From Nonomuraea turkmeniaca (lineage in GTDB: Bacteria; Actinomycetota; Actinomycetes; Streptosporangiales; Streptosporangiaceae): a DNA stretch of 64,000 nucleotides. The notes below the pieces were generated by a model, which saw only the letters and a program-made list of their open reading frames with translations, was not told the origin of the DNA and did no database searches. Of the stretch, positions 8,161 to 17,094 are shown piece by piece; positions within the stretch are counted from its first letter, which is position 1, and every line of letters starts with the position of its first letter. Location of the stretch: contig NZ_VCKY01000007.1 of NCBI RefSeq assembly GCF_005889735.1, forward strand, positions 1 through 64,000. Reading direction: 5' to 3'. The position numbers and the translations under genes were made by a program.

Positions 8161-9168
8161 GTGACCCGATATCGGGAGATCTGCACCGACCTTGCCCACC
8201 GGATAGGCGCGGGGGCCCTCCACCCAGGCGACGAACTGCCGGGGGTCCGCGATCTCGCCCAGCAATGGCACACCACCGCCTCAACCGTCAGCCGAGCGCA
8301 GCGCCGGCTGGCCGACGCCGGAATGCTCGAGTTGGCCGACCGTCGCCGTGCACGCATAGCCCCCGGCGCTGCGCTCGCTGCCCGGCGGTTCCTGCACGCG
8401 GACTCGGTTTTCACCCTCGCGGGCAGCGACGATCCCGCTCTCGACCTCCTCACCGGCGCGCTGGACGGAAAGCTGAGAATCGTCGCACGCGAGGGCAGTG
8501 TCGCCGGCCTCGGCGCGGTGCGCCAGGGTCGCGTCGACGGTGCCGCGATCCATCTGCTGCACCACACCGGGGTCTACAACGCGCCTTTCGCGCTCGGAAT
8601 GTTGCGCGGCCTGGAACCGCACCTGATCCATCTCTGGCGACGCGAGCAAGGGCTGATCGTGCTGCCGGGCAACCCCCACCACATCACCGGCATCGCCGAT
8701 CTCGCAGAGCGGCGGGTCGCTACCCGACGCCCAGGTACCGGGACCCGAATCCTTCTGGACCGGCTGCTCCTCGCCGCCGGTCACGACCCGGACAGGCTCC
8801 GGGGACCGCAGGTAGGGACCCATCTCGAGGTTGCTCTGGCCGTCGCCACCGGCACCGTCGACGCCGGCCTCGGAGTCCGCTCCGCCGCGACCGATCTGGA
8901 CCTCGAGTTCATTCCCCTGACTTGGGAGGACTTCGACATCGGGCTAGTCGGGCACGCCCTCGACCCGGCTGCTCATCTCATCGCCGCGCTGCACACGCCG
9001 GCCCTGCGTGACAGGATCTCCTCACTCAGCGGCTACGACACCTCCAGGTCCGGCGTCGTCACGAAACTCTCCGACACGGACCCGAGTGGGCCTCCTGTGC
9101 CGGGACGTGGCCAGCGCCGCCGAGCGGTCCCGGACACCCTCTCGCCGGAAAGCGCAGGCACTCTATGA
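8161..9168 (+). CDS. Regulator with GntR-like helix-turn-helix and anion-binding domain
   Basis: The frame is open from 8107, but the GTG at 8161 (VTRYREICTDLAHRIGAGAL) is the natural start, giving about 335 residues and leaving a 55-base divergent promoter with tupA. Residues 1-70 form a winged helix-turn-helix (LPGVRDLAQQWHTTASTVSRA). The rest resembles a periplasmic-binding-protein fold of the molybdate/tungstate type (TRRPGTGTRILLDRLL; VATGTVDAGLGVRSAA). It is therefore a probable oxyanion-sensing regulator of the divergent tup operon. The last 30 residues are arginine- and proline-rich and may lie beyond the ancestral end. Confidence 0.8.
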   Translation: MTRYREICTDLAHRIGAGALHPGDELPGVRDLAQQWHTTASTVSRAQRRLADAGMLELADRRRARIAPGAALAARRFLHADSVFTLAGSDDPALDLLTGALDGKLRIVAREGSVAGLGAVRQGRVDGAAIHLLHHTGVYNAPFALGMLRGLEPHLIHLWRREQGLIVLPGNPHHITGIADLAERRVATRRPGTGTRILLDRLLLAAGHDPDRLRGPQVGTHLEVALAVATGTVDAGLGVRSAATDLDLEFIPLTWEDFDIGLVGHALDPAAHLIAALHTPALRDRISSLSGYDTSRSGVVTKLSDTDPSGPPVPGRGQRRRAVPDTLSPESAGTL

Positions 9169-9237
9169 CGACCGGAGCACCTGCGGGCTCGGTGACGTGC
9201 CCGCAATCGTCATCCAGCACACCGGGCAGGTAGTTGT

Positions 9238-9327
9238 GTTGCCGCCCTCCACCCAGATCTCCCGGCGCCGGATCGCCTTGCGCAGCGCCACCAGCGCACA
9301 GCTCGTACGGATACGCTCGACACAGCT
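9238..9327 (-). pseudogene. Tn3-family transposase fragment
   Basis: About 30 residues on the minus strand read RSCVERIRTSCALVALRKAI followed by RRREIWVEGGN, which matches the conserved block of Tn3-family TnpA transposases (ALRDALRxxEIWVxGANRW in relatives, as I recall). The frame before and after does not continue the match, so only a shard remains. It marks past transposon activity in this degraded stretch. Confidence 0.6.
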
Positions 9328-9387
9328 GCGCTCGTCGGCCACCGCCCGTTCTCCTGGCGCGCAGCCTTCCTGGTCGCCGGCTATCTG

Positions 9388-9836
9388 ATGCTCCCAGGTC
9401 GGCGCCACCGGCGGGCTGCCGCTCCTCGTCGCGGGCTTCATCGTCCTGTATCCCGCCGTCGCCCCCTCGATGGCGCTGACCACCAACCTGGTCGTCGGCT
9501 CGGTGCCGCCGAACAAGGCGGGCGCGGCCTCCGGGCTTGGCCACCACCTGCAGCGATCTGGGCATCTCACTCGGCATCGCGATCCTCGGCAGCATCGCCG
9601 CCGCCGTCTACCACGGCCAGGTCGGCGCCGACCTGCCCGCCGGCCTGCCGCCCGAGGCCGCCGCGGCCGGCCGTGACAGCCTCGACGGCGCGGTCGCCGC
9701 GGCGCAGACGCTGCCGGGCGAGCTGAGCAGCGCCATGCTCGCTCCCGCCCGGGCGGCGTTCGCCGGCGGGCTCAACACGGCGGCCGTCGCCGCCGCGGTC
9801 ATCGCCGCCGCCGCGGCGGGTTGCTGGCGGAGGTGA
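9388..9836 (+). pseudogene. MFS (DHA2-type) drug exporter, C-terminal remnant
   Basis: Pieces in different frames together match the last membrane segments of a 14-helix major-facilitator exporter: GATGGLPLLVAGFIVLYPAV (about 9395), NLVVGSVPPNKAGAASGLG (about 9485), then after a frame change CSDLGISLGIAILGSIAAAV and QTLPGELSSAMLAPARAAFA up to a stop at 9836. The N-terminal half is absent, apart from a possible shred (SWRAAFLVAGYL) near 9352. The frameshift near 9540 and the truncation make it non-functional. Confidence 0.7.
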
Positions 9837-9864
9837 CCGATGCCGAGATCGGCCAGGCGCCGCA

Positions 9865-10070
9865 GAGCTGGCCTCGCTGCTCCTGGCTCCCGGCGGAATC
9901 CTGTACGCGTGGGAGCCGACCCGAGCAGGCCCCGCTCAGCCTTCCTGCGATCAGCCTCCTGGAGCGGGGATTCGACCAGCTGGACGGGGAACCTCAGGCG
10001 GCGGCGCAGCCCGCTGCTCGGTCGCAAGTTCGACCGGCGGGCCGTGCAGCGGCTGCTCGACACCGGCCAG
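9865..10070 (+). pseudogene. Relic of an NRPS methyltransferase-like/carrier-domain segment
   Basis: This stretch matches, at the DNA level, two separate parts of the large NRPS gene in this window. Positions 9865-10015 resemble 42579-42727 (coding ELASLLLAPGGLLYAWEL and ISLLERGFDRLDRE), and 10025-10070 resemble 42957-43000 (coding DRRAVQRLLDTG). The intervening 225 bases are deleted, and small indels break the frame. It is clearly a degenerate paralogous fragment. It shows that a related synthetase gene once lay here or that a piece of the present one was copied and decayed. Confidence 0.75.
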
Positions 10071-10133
10071 GCGGCTCCGGGCTCGTTCGCTGTTCGGCTC
10101 GCCCGGGACGAACGCCGATCGCTCAGCACATGC

Positions 10134-10940
10134 TTATTCATACGGTTCGTCGGGCACGGCCATCGGTTCGATGCGGGAAACGGTCATCTCGGGCGGAGTG
10201 TAGGTGCCCGTTCTCCGGGGACTTCGCGGGATCCAGGTGCCGGTGACTCGTACCCAGGAATCGGTCGCGGGCGCGGGGGCGCCTTTCACCATGACCTGCA
10301 TCGTGAGGGCGTCGGCGGCGCAGCAACTGATCCGCATGCGTGTCAGGTACCACGCGTCGTCCCGTCCGGACGGGACGACGAAACCGGTCAACCGGACGGT
10401 CTTGCCCCGCAGGGATCCACTGGGGTCGTCCCAAGCCAGATTGGCAAACTCGATCATGCTCAGCACGTTCACCCGGCCGTCTTTGAGCACGGTGGGGCGG
10501 GCCTCGACGAGAGTGGGCGGAGGCACGTGGGAGGTCTGCTCGGACTGCCGGACGGCGAACGAGCCGAGGGCCGGGGGAGCGACCAGGAAGATCATCGCGA
10601 GCGGAGCCACCAGCATCCACGCCACCCGGTGCCCTCCCGCGTGCTTGTGTTCGTGTTTGCGCGTGGGGACGACCGCATCGCGACCGAGCATCTGTGCCAA
10701 GTACGTCTCCTCGGCCGCGCGAGCGCGGAGGAGCTCCTTCTGGCGCGTTGCGCTCCTGCACCTGTGGTGGTCCAGAGCCAAGGCGGCCGCGGCCAGGACG
10801 ACCAGCACCACGCCCGCCGCGATCACCAGCGGCCGGAACCCCGGCTTGACGTAGTTGGCGAAGTCCGCGGAGAAGGCGGAGATCTTCAACAGCGCCCCGC
10901 CGAGCAGGAGGAGCAGGAGGTTCTGCGTGACCCGATTCAC
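10134..10940 (-). CDS. TIGR03943-family putative permease subunit
   Basis: A 268-residue protein with two N-terminal hydrophobic segments (NLLLLLLGGALLKIS and PLVIAAGVVLVVLAAAALAL), a histidine-rich cytoplasmic loop (RKHEHKHAGGHR), a third hydrophobic segment, and a soluble C-terminal domain with LTGFVVPSGRDDAWYLTRMRISCCAADAL. The double cysteine CCAAD is conserved in this family. It is the last gene of a three-gene operon with a paralogue (10951) and a YraQ/DUF318 permease (11637). Family members occur as partners of DUF318 permeases and have been suspected of metal transport; that role is unproven. Confidence 0.75.
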   Translation of the reverse strand: MNRVTQNLLLLLLGGALLKISAFSADFANYVKPGFRPLVIAAGVVLVVLAAAALALDHHRCRSATRQKELLRARAAEETYLAQMLGRDAVVPTRKHEHKHAGGHRVAWMLVAPLAMIFLVAPPALGSFAVRQSEQTSHVPPPTLVEARPTVLKDGRVNVLSMIEFANLAWDDPSGSLRGKTVRLTGFVVPSGRDDAWYLTRMRISCCAADALTMQVMVKGAPAPATDSWVRVTGTWIPRSPRRTGTYTPPEMTVSRIEPMAVPDEPYE

Positions 10941-10950
10941 CGGCGCAACC

Positions 10951-11640
10951 CTATTCGTACGGCTCCGCCGGCCGCTCGACGGCGGTCACAGCGGTCGCGG
11001 CCAGGGCCGGAACCACGTAGTCATCGGGCACCCCGTCCCGCCACGGAACCCAGGTGCCCGTGACCGCCACCCACGAGTCCTCCGCCGGGGCGGCCGCCCC
11101 CTGGACCGCGACCTCCAAGGCGAGCGCGTCGGCGGCGCAGCAGCGGATCCGCATCCGGGTCAGATACCAGCTCCTGCCGTCCTCGGCCGGGACGGCGAAG
11201 CCGATCAGCCTGACCTTCCTGCCGGCGAGCGACGGCCCCGGCCTCGCGTAGGCGCGCCCGATGAACTCGCCCAGCGTCAGCTCCATCACCTCGCCTCCCG
11301 TCAACGCGCTGTAGCCCCCGGTCCGGACGAGCGCCGGCGGGCCGTCGCCGTGCCTGGCCGCGAAGGCGCCGAGCGCGGGCGGGGCGATCAGCACGATGGC
11401 GAACACTGGCACGGCCAGCAGCCACGCCACCCGTGGCCCACGCTGGTGGGCGCCGGGCCGGTCCACCAGCCCGGCGACGACGGACAGCAGGCCGAGAACC
11501 GCCAGCACCGCACCAGCGCCCACGAGCAGCGGTCGGAAACCGGGCTTGACGTAGTTGACGTACGTCGTGGAGAACGCGGAGATGCTCAGCACTGTCGCAC
11601 CGAGGATCAGCAGGACGGCGCCCTGCGTCTGGCGGCTCAC
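10951..11640 (-). CDS. TIGR03943-family putative permease subunit, paralogue
   Basis: A 229-residue protein with the same layout as the gene at 10134: two N-terminal hydrophobic segments, a third before residue 100, and a C-terminal domain with LIGFAVPAEDGRSWYLTRMR followed by IRCCAADAL. It lacks the histidine-rich loop of its paralogue. Its start overlaps the end of the permease gene by 4 bases, so the two are translationally coupled; the second copy follows 10 bases later. The pair probably arose by tandem duplication. It is presumed to act with the DUF318 permease at the membrane. Confidence 0.75.
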   Translation of the reverse strand: MSRQTQGAVLLILGATVLSISAFSTTYVNYVKPGFRPLLVGAGAVLAVLGLLSVVAGLVDRPGAHQRGPRVAWLLAVPVFAIVLIAPPALGAFAARHGDGPPALVRTGGYSALTGGEVMELTLGEFIGRAYARPGPSLAGRKVRLIGFAVPAEDGRSWYLTRMRIRCCAADALALEVAVQGAAAPAEDSWVAVTGTWVPWRDGVPDDYVVPALAATAVTAVERPAEPYE

Positions 11641-12662
11641 AGCAGTGCCCAGCCTGCGACGAAGCTGACCCCGATGGCGAGGACCAGCGTGAGCGGCGCG
11701 AAACGCCAGGCGAAGGCCCGGCCGAAGGTGCCCGCCTGCAGGGCGATGAGCTTCAGGTCCACCATCGGCCCTACCACCAGAAACGCCAGCTTGGCCGTGG
11801 GGGAGAACGCCGTGAACGACGCCGCGACGAACGCGTCGGCCTCCGAGCAGATCGACAGCAGCACCGCCAGGAACGCCAGCACCAGCACGGACACGACCGG
11901 CACCCCGGCCACCGCGGTCAGCCAGTCGCGGGGGATCACCACGTTCAGGGTCGCCGCGGCCAGCGCGCCGACCACCAGGAACCCGCCGGCGTGCAGCAGG
12001 TCATGACGCATCGCGTCCACGAACACGCTCATCTTGCCCTCGCCGGTCTCGACGGTCCGGCGGGGCGTCGGCAGCCACGCGGTGCGCCCGAACCGGGCCC
12101 AGGTCCAGCCGGCCAGCACGGCCACCGTCAGCGAAGCGGCGAATCTGGCCACCACCATCGACGGGTCGTCGGGGAAGGCCACCGCGGTGGCCACCAGCAC
12201 CACCGGATTGATCGCCGGTGAGGCCAGCAGGAATGCCAGCGCCGCCGGAGGCGCCACACCGCGCGCCATGAGCCCGGAGGCCACCGGCACCGACGCGCAC
12301 TCACAGCCGGGCAGCACCGCCCCCGCCATACCCGCCACCGGCACCGCCGCGTAGGTGCGCCGGGGCAGCGCCCGCGTCCAGAACGAAGCGGGCACGAAAG
12401 CAGTGATGGCCGCCGACAACGCCACGCCCAGCACCAGGAACGGCAGCGCCTGCACGCACACCGCCACGAACACGGTCGCCCAGGTCTGCAACGCCGGGTG
12501 TGTCAGGTACGGCGCAAGCAGGAACCGTCCCGCTGCCAGCAAAGCCACGAGGACAAGAAAAGCCCAGGGCAGCCGGAACCCACCCGAGTCCCGCTGTGAC
12601 CCGGACTCCGGCGGCAGGTCACTCTGCAAGACCGGCCGATCTGCCGCGCTCGGCTGCGACAT
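11637..12662 (-). CDS. YraQ/DUF318-family permease
   Basis: A 341-residue multi-spanning membrane protein when started at the ATG at 12660-12662, which follows GGGGAGGG; the open frame extends upstream, but without protein character. It has eight or more hydrophobic segments. The conserved motif PGCECASVPVASGLMARGV (about residues 120-138) and the later ICSEADAFVAASF are hallmarks of this permease family. The paired acidic and cysteine residues inside the membrane suggest handling of a soft metal or thiol, but the substrate is unknown. It heads an operon with two TIGR03943 proteins. No Zur-type box was found upstream. Confidence 0.8.
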   Translation of the reverse strand: MSQPSAADRPVLQSDLPPESGSQRDSGGFRLPWAFLVLVALLAAGRFLLAPYLTHPALQTWATVFVAVCVQALPFLVLGVALSAAITAFVPASFWTRALPRRTYAAVPVAGMAGAVLPGCECASVPVASGLMARGVAPPAALAFLLASPAINPVVLVATAVAFPDDPSMVVARFAASLTVAVLAGWTWARFGRTAWLPTPRRTVETGEGKMSVFVDAMRHDLLHAGGFLVVGALAAATLNVVIPRDWLTAVAGVPVVSVLVLAFLAVLLSICSEADAFVAASFTAFSPTAKLAFLVVGPMVDLKLIALQAGTFGRAFAWRFAPLTLVLAIGVSFVAGWALL

Positions 12663-13156
12663 CACCCTCCCCACCCGCACCAGGTACGCGGAGCAGACTA
12701 ACCCGGCTGTCGCACCACCTACACCCTGATGGCGCACAAGGCCCAAGCCCGCGACCGCGCTGACGGTGACGGGGGCGCCCCGCCGGCCTCGCGAACCTGC
12801 ACGGTGAACGATCCCCGCGCCCAGGTAAGGCGTGGCCGAACAAGGCATGTTCGGCGAAGTACACCCGCCAGGTTCGCGACGACGCCGACCACCGAGGCGG
12901 TGAACACATGCCCGGAGTCCCGCCAGCGTAATTACGTCGTTGTACCGAATCCTGCAGGGCACGCTTCTCCACCTGGGAAACTCCTCGCCGTTTTCAAGGC
13001 CAGTTCATGTATGTGTCGGAAGGAGACGACGGCAGCTATCGCTGACAGTAGGAGCACGCTTGCGGTAGTGGTCCGCTTGAACGAGCCGCTGTTCAGCGAA
13101 CGTACTGCCATACCCGTGCAGGGCATTTGACCTGTGAAAACCGCTACCCCTACGTT
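12663..13156. other. Gene-free stretch left of attachment-site copy 2
   Basis: No gene is supported. A minus-strand piece reading MFTASVVGVVANLAGV (about 12860-12907) is hydrophobic and could be a shred of a membrane protein, but it breaks off at once. No RNA gene or repeat other than the adjacent tRNA half was seen. Confidence 0.35.
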
Positions 13157-13198
13157 CTGGGGGTCAAGGGGTCGCAGGTTCAAATCCTGTCGTCCCGA
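13157..13198 (+). repeat. tRNA-Pro(GGG) 3' half, attachment-site copy 2
   Basis: An exact copy of the 42 bases at 4395-4436, spanning the anticodon loop to the tRNA 3' end, again without a 5' half upstream. A truncated integrase begins about 35 bases downstream, the usual neighbour of such a site. The two copies bracket 8.7 kb, which is a candidate integrated element. Confidence 0.75.
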
Positions 13199-13232
13199 GC
13201 AGGTTTTCGCTGGTCGAGCAGGGTGTCACTCA

Positions 13233-13469
13233 TCAGGGTGGCACCCTTTCGCATTGCTGGGTGACTAACTGAGTGACTACGGGGCGGATCTGCTTGCGGT
13301 CGACGGCTTCCGTCACAGCCGTGCCGCTGTGGCCGACCAGGCGGGCGATGTCTTCCAGGGGACGCAGGAGTCGGAGAGGAGTGAGAAGAAGCTGTGGCGC
13401 ATCTCGCGGGGCGTCCAGTAATACGCGGGCATCCCGGCGTCCTTGACGATCTTCCCGAACGATTATCAT
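13233..13469 (-). pseudogene. int: Tyrosine recombinase (integrase), C-terminal remnant
   Basis: The frame contains PLEDIARLVGHSGTAVTEAV and DRKQIRPVVTQ, which is the end of the catalytic domain of actinomycete phage-type integrases: the LVGHSG box with the conserved histidine, while the position of the catalytic tyrosine reads AVD instead of the usual VYR. Upstream residues (DAPRDAPQLLLTPLRLLRP) are already out of register with the family, so at least one frameshift is present, and about 300 N-terminal residues are missing. Its location beside the tRNA half identifies it as the former integrase of an element here. Confidence 0.75.
13257..13277. repeat. 21-bp motif, copy 2
   Basis: Identical to 4276-4296. 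Here it falls within the integrase remnant and encodes VTQLVTQ on the minus strand, immediately after the RKQIRPV block. Confidence 0.6.
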
Positions 13470-13479
13470 CGCGCGCGGT

Positions 13480-13508
13480 AGCCGCGGGCGGTTGTTCCGC
13501 CCGCGGCT
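13480..13508 (-). terminator. Strong hairpin after the subtilase gene
   Basis: A perfect 12-bp stem (AGCCGCGGGCGG with its complement) around a 5-base loop, starting 10 bases beyond the stop codon of the S8 peptidase. There is no clear U-tract, which is common for actinomycete terminators. Confidence 0.7.
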
Positions 13509-13517
13509 GCGGTCAGA

Positions 13518-16500
13518 TCATTGGACGGTGATCTTGTCCACTTCGACGGTGATCCCGCGGACCTGCGGTGTCGAGGTGGCCGTCGTCACCTTGCCGACGC
13601 CCGGGCTGACCCCCTTGACCTTCATCGAGTACGTCAGGGTGCCGCCGGGAACCGCGGGTGTGCTCTTGACGACGAGGTCTTCGGTGGGCGGCCCGGTGAT
13701 CTGGTCGCCTGCGGTGCCCTCCTGGTTCTCGGCGCCCACGGTCAGGCCGTAGCTCGCCGGGGGTGCGCCGGGCAGGTTGGCCGGGTCGTAGGCGTAGCTG
13801 ACGTCCTCCGTGCCGTTGAGCCCGATCCACTGCTGGAACACCTTGGTGTCGGTGGTGCCGAAGAGGTTCAGCCGCCACTCCACCACCAGCCACCTGTTGG
13901 CCCCGCTGGACAGGATCGTGGCGAGAATGCCTGGGGCGCCGGTGCCGTCGAGGTCGGTCCAGTAAGGGGCGAGCACGCCGTTCGGGCGTGCCGGGTCGGG
14001 CAGCGTTTGCGGGGTAAAGGTGATGTCGCCGGAGGTGGCGCCGCCGGCGACGCTGTAGCCGTTGGAGGTCACGCCGAGCCTGGTGTGGCTCTGGCCGGCG
14101 AAGGTGAACGCGGGAAGGGTGAAGTTCACCGCCTGCTCGTCACCGACCGGGATCGGGGTGACGCCGAAGGTGTCCAGCGGGACGTACCCGGCCGGTCCGG
14201 CGCCCGGTGCGATCGTCGGCCTGGCGGGCTGCCTGGCGGCCAGTGTCGCCTTCGTGGTCGCGACCTGGGTGCCGATCTTGGTGGCTCCCGTGACGCTGTT
14301 CAGGCGCAGGCGGGCGTCGAGCGTGCTGAGCGCGGTCACCTCCGCGTTCTCGAGCGTGTTGTTCTGCACGGTGACCGTGCAGGTGGACTCGCCGGTGTTC
14401 CTGGCGATGGTCTCCGGCGCGCAGGTCTGGTCGACCGGCACCGCGCCCTCCTGGCGGAAGAACGCCACGGGCAGGTGCAGCGCGCGCGAGCCGCCGACCT
14501 GCTTGAGGTCCACCTGGCCGAAGTACTGCCCGTCGGGCAGGTCGGGCGCGGTGATGACCACGCTCAGCTTGGCGCTCTTGCCCGGCGCGACGGAGAAGCG
14601 CGGCGGCAGCACCGTGATGTCGGCGCCGCTGACGGTCTTGCCCGAGGTGGTGAACGTGAGCGTCCTGTTCGTCACGTTCGTGACCGTGCGCTTGGCGGTG
14701 ATGACGCCCGGCATGGTCGGGGCGTTCACCGACGGGAGGTTGAGGTCGATCCGGTTGAGCGGGTCGGCGGCCGAGGCGACGAAGCCGGCCGCGCTCTCGT
14801 CCAGCGTCAGACCGGGGTCGCCGGCCTTGGTCAGGTCGATGCGCCCGCCGCCCATGTCGAACGGGTCCGCCGGGGTGGTCCGGTCCTGCTTGGTGACCGT
14901 GGTCTTCGCCGTGGTCTCCAGTGCGGACTTCACCTGTCCGGGTGTCCAGCCGGGATGCAGGGCGAACAGCAGCGCGGCCGCCCCCGCCACGTGCGGCGCC
15001 GACATGGACGTGCCCGAGATGACCTGGTACAGGTTGCCGGGCGGTCCTTCCGGAGGCGACTCGGGGGTCGGGGTCATGCCCGCCATGATGTGCAGGCCGG
15101 GGGCGGTGACGTCCGGCTTGAGGAAGTCCCCGCCGGGGCCGCGCGAGGAGAAGTGGGTGATCGCGTCGCCCTGCCAGGTGCTCTTGGCGCCCTGGGTGAA
15201 GGACGCGGCGGCGTCCGGGTGCGCGGACAGGAAGCTCAGCAGGGTGTCGGCCTCCGGCTTGTCGACGTGCACCGACGGGATCCAGTGGGCGTCGGTGAAT
15301 ACGTCGAACGGGAAGCTGTTGTAGAGGATCATCCCGGCCGCGCCGCCCTGCATGACGTTGTAGCCCTTCAGCACCCGGTTCGGGCCGCGTTCGCAGGCGA
15401 CGATCTTGCCGGTGAACAGCCCGGCGGGCGCCGGGGCGTCACACAGCGGCCGCGAGTACGGCGGCGCCGAGGCGAGCACCACGGGCAGCGGCGAGCCGAT
15501 CCCCGGCGTGATCGAGGCGCCCTTGATCGTCGCCGTGGCGCCGCCGCCGGTCAGCGTGATCGTGGACTGGAACGTCCTGGTCTGCGTGGAGGCGGCCACC
15601 GTGGTCGTCCAGGGGCCGAGGTGGTCGGTGGTGTCCGGGCCGGGCCCGGAGTTGCCCGCCGACGCCGAGACCAGCACGCCCGCCGCGTACGCGTCGAGGA
15701 ACGCCAGCTCCACCGGGTCGCTGTACGGGTCGCTGCCGCCGGAGATCGAGAAGTTGATGACCCGGACGCCGTCCAGGATGGCCCGCGCCACCGCCTGTGC
15801 CGAGTCCGAGGGGAAGCAGCCCTCCGCTCCGCACACCTTGTAGACCGAGACCGCGGCGCCGGGCGCGATGCCGTGGATCGGGCCGCGGCTGATGCCCAGC
15901 GGGTTCGCGTCGGCCACGGGGCCGCCGGCGGACGTGCTCGCGGTGTGGGTGCCGTGGCCGTTGGAGTCGCGGGCGCTGTCGGGGTAGACCTCGCCGCCGA
16001 AGACCGCGTTGTACGTCTCCAGGAACGGTTGCCCGCCGACGAGTTTGTTGTTGCAGGTGAACGGGTCGCCGGCCGGAGTCGTCGGGTTGTCGCCGAAGTC
16101 GCACACGCGCGGCGTGCCGTCCTTGGTCGGCCCCGGATCGGGCAGGCCGGATCGGGCGGCGAAGGACGGGTGCTCGGGCCAGGCGCCGGAGTCCAGCACG
16201 CCCACGATCACGCCCTTGCCGGCCGAGTCGCTGCCGCCGAGCTTGCCGTAGACGGTGGGCGCGCCGATGAAGGCGGGACTGGAGTCAGTGAGGAGCTGCT
16301 GAGGCTTGTCCTCCTGCACGGCGACCGCGCCGGGCAGCTTCAGCACTTCGGCGGCCTTGTCGCCGGGGATGCGCAGCGCGATGCCGCCGTACACCGTCCT
16401 GATCCGCTGGCCGACCTCGGCCCCGGGGACCTTCCTGGTCAGCTCGGCGAGGAAGGCGTTCTCGACCTCCTCGATGTGCTCGCCGTACCTCCTGGCCTCG

Positions 16501-16865
16501 GAGCTCCTGGTGTCGAGGGCCCTGCCGGTGACGGCCGGGCTCGTACCGGGCAGGCCGGGCAGGCCGCCCTGGTAGGCGGCCAGGGAGTCGTAGTCCAGCT
16601 TGACCACGACGTTGACCGGCTTCGATGAGGTGTTGCGCAGCAGGGCCGGGTCGCTCTTGGCGAGCTTGCCCGTCGGGGACTTGGCGCCGTCGACGACCTC
16701 GGCGGGGGTGAGGGGAGTGGACGTCCACTGCTTCGCCGACGGGGACGGGGTCGGGGGCGTGGGTGTTGCCAGGGCCGCGGCCGGGCCCATGGCGACGACG
16801 ACGCTCAGCCCGACGGAGACCGGGACAAGCCGCCGCACGCGGGATAAGAGGGCGCTGGAAGACAC
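13518..16865 (-). CDS. Secreted S8 subtilisin-family peptidase
   Basis: An 1115-residue extracellular serine protease. It starts at GTG 16863-16865 after GGAGG and has a signal peptide (RRLVPVSVGLSVVVAMGPAAALA), an inhibitor-like propeptide (about 85-190), and the catalytic triad: Asp225 in VLDSGAWPEHPS, His304 in DSNGHGTHTAS, Ser620 in SGTSMSAPHVAG. A PA-type insert (about 440-545) separates His from Ser, as in large plant-like and actinomycete subtilases. The C-terminal 400 residues contain a fibronectin-like domain and a beta-rich domain. It has no partner genes and ends in a strong hairpin. Its role is probably extracellular protein degradation. Confidence 0.92.
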   Translation of the reverse strand: MSSSALLSRVRRLVPVSVGLSVVVAMGPAAALATPTPPTPSPSAKQWTSTPLTPAEVVDGAKSPTGKLAKSDPALLRNTSSKPVNVVVKLDYDSLAAYQGGLPGLPGTSPAVTGRALDTRSSEARRYGEHIEEVENAFLAELTRKVPGAEVGQRIRTVYGGIALRIPGDKAAEVLKLPGAVAVQEDKPQQLLTDSSPAFIGAPTVYGKLGGSDSAGKGVIVGVLDSGAWPEHPSFAARSGLPDPGPTKDGTPRVCDFGDNPTTPAGDPFTCNNKLVGGQPFLETYNAVFGGEVYPDSARDSNGHGTHTASTSAGGPVADANPLGISRGPIHGIAPGAAVSVYKVCGAEGCFPSDSAQAVARAILDGVRVINFSISGGSDPYSDPVELAFLDAYAAGVLVSASAGNSGPGPDTTDHLGPWTTTVAASTQTRTFQSTITLTGGGATATIKGASITPGIGSPLPVVLASAPPYSRPLCDAPAPAGLFTGKIVACERGPNRVLKGYNVMQGGAAGMILYNSFPFDVFTDAHWIPSVHVDKPEADTLLSFLSAHPDAAASFTQGAKSTWQGDAITHFSSRGPGGDFLKPDVTAPGLHIMAGMTPTPESPPEGPPGNLYQVISGTSMSAPHVAGAAALLFALHPGWTPGQVKSALETTAKTTVTKQDRTTPADPFDMGGGRIDLTKAGDPGLTLDESAAGFVASAADPLNRIDLNLPSVNAPTMPGVITAKRTVTNVTNRTLTFTTSGKTVSGADITVLPPRFSVAPGKSAKLSVVITAPDLPDGQYFGQVDLKQVGGSRALHLPVAFFRQEGAVPVDQTCAPETIARNTGESTCTVTVQNNTLENAEVTALSTLDARLRLNSVTGATKIGTQVATTKATLAARQPARPTIAPGAGPAGYVPLDTFGVTPIPVGDEQAVNFTLPAFTFAGQSHTRLGVTSNGYSVAGGATSGDITFTPQTLPDPARPNGVLAPYWTDLDGTGAPGILATILSSGANRWLVVEWRLNLFGTTDTKVFQQWIGLNGTEDVSYAYDPANLPGAPPASYGLTVGAENQEGTAGDQITGPPTEDLVVKSTPAVPGGTLTYSMKVKGVSPGVGKVTTATSTPQVRGITVEVDKITVQ

Positions 16866-17094
16866 GAAGTACCTCCGCTTTGAGGGGGCTGCGTGGACCC
16901 GCCAGGCCGCCCGGGAGGTGTCGTGTCACTCCGTACACAGGCACACCGGAGAGATCACTGACCCTCCCCGGTGGGTGACGAGTGGAACGTCTGCCCGGTA
17001 GGGCGTCGGTTCCGAACCGGAGTGTAAGCAGCGATCTCCTGACCGGGAACCCTACTGACTTGCCAGAATCCTGTCGGCGATCCGGCACATTTGG

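Noticed and set aside
12932-13183. Small protein containing NLRPLDPQ
   Set aside because: This phrase arises from translating the tRNA half on the reverse strand; it is a common annotation artefact.
13521-16628. A 1035-codon open frame antisense to the subtilase
   Set aside because: The sense frame has a full signal peptide and catalytic triad; the antisense has only low-complexity Arg/Gly-rich sequence.
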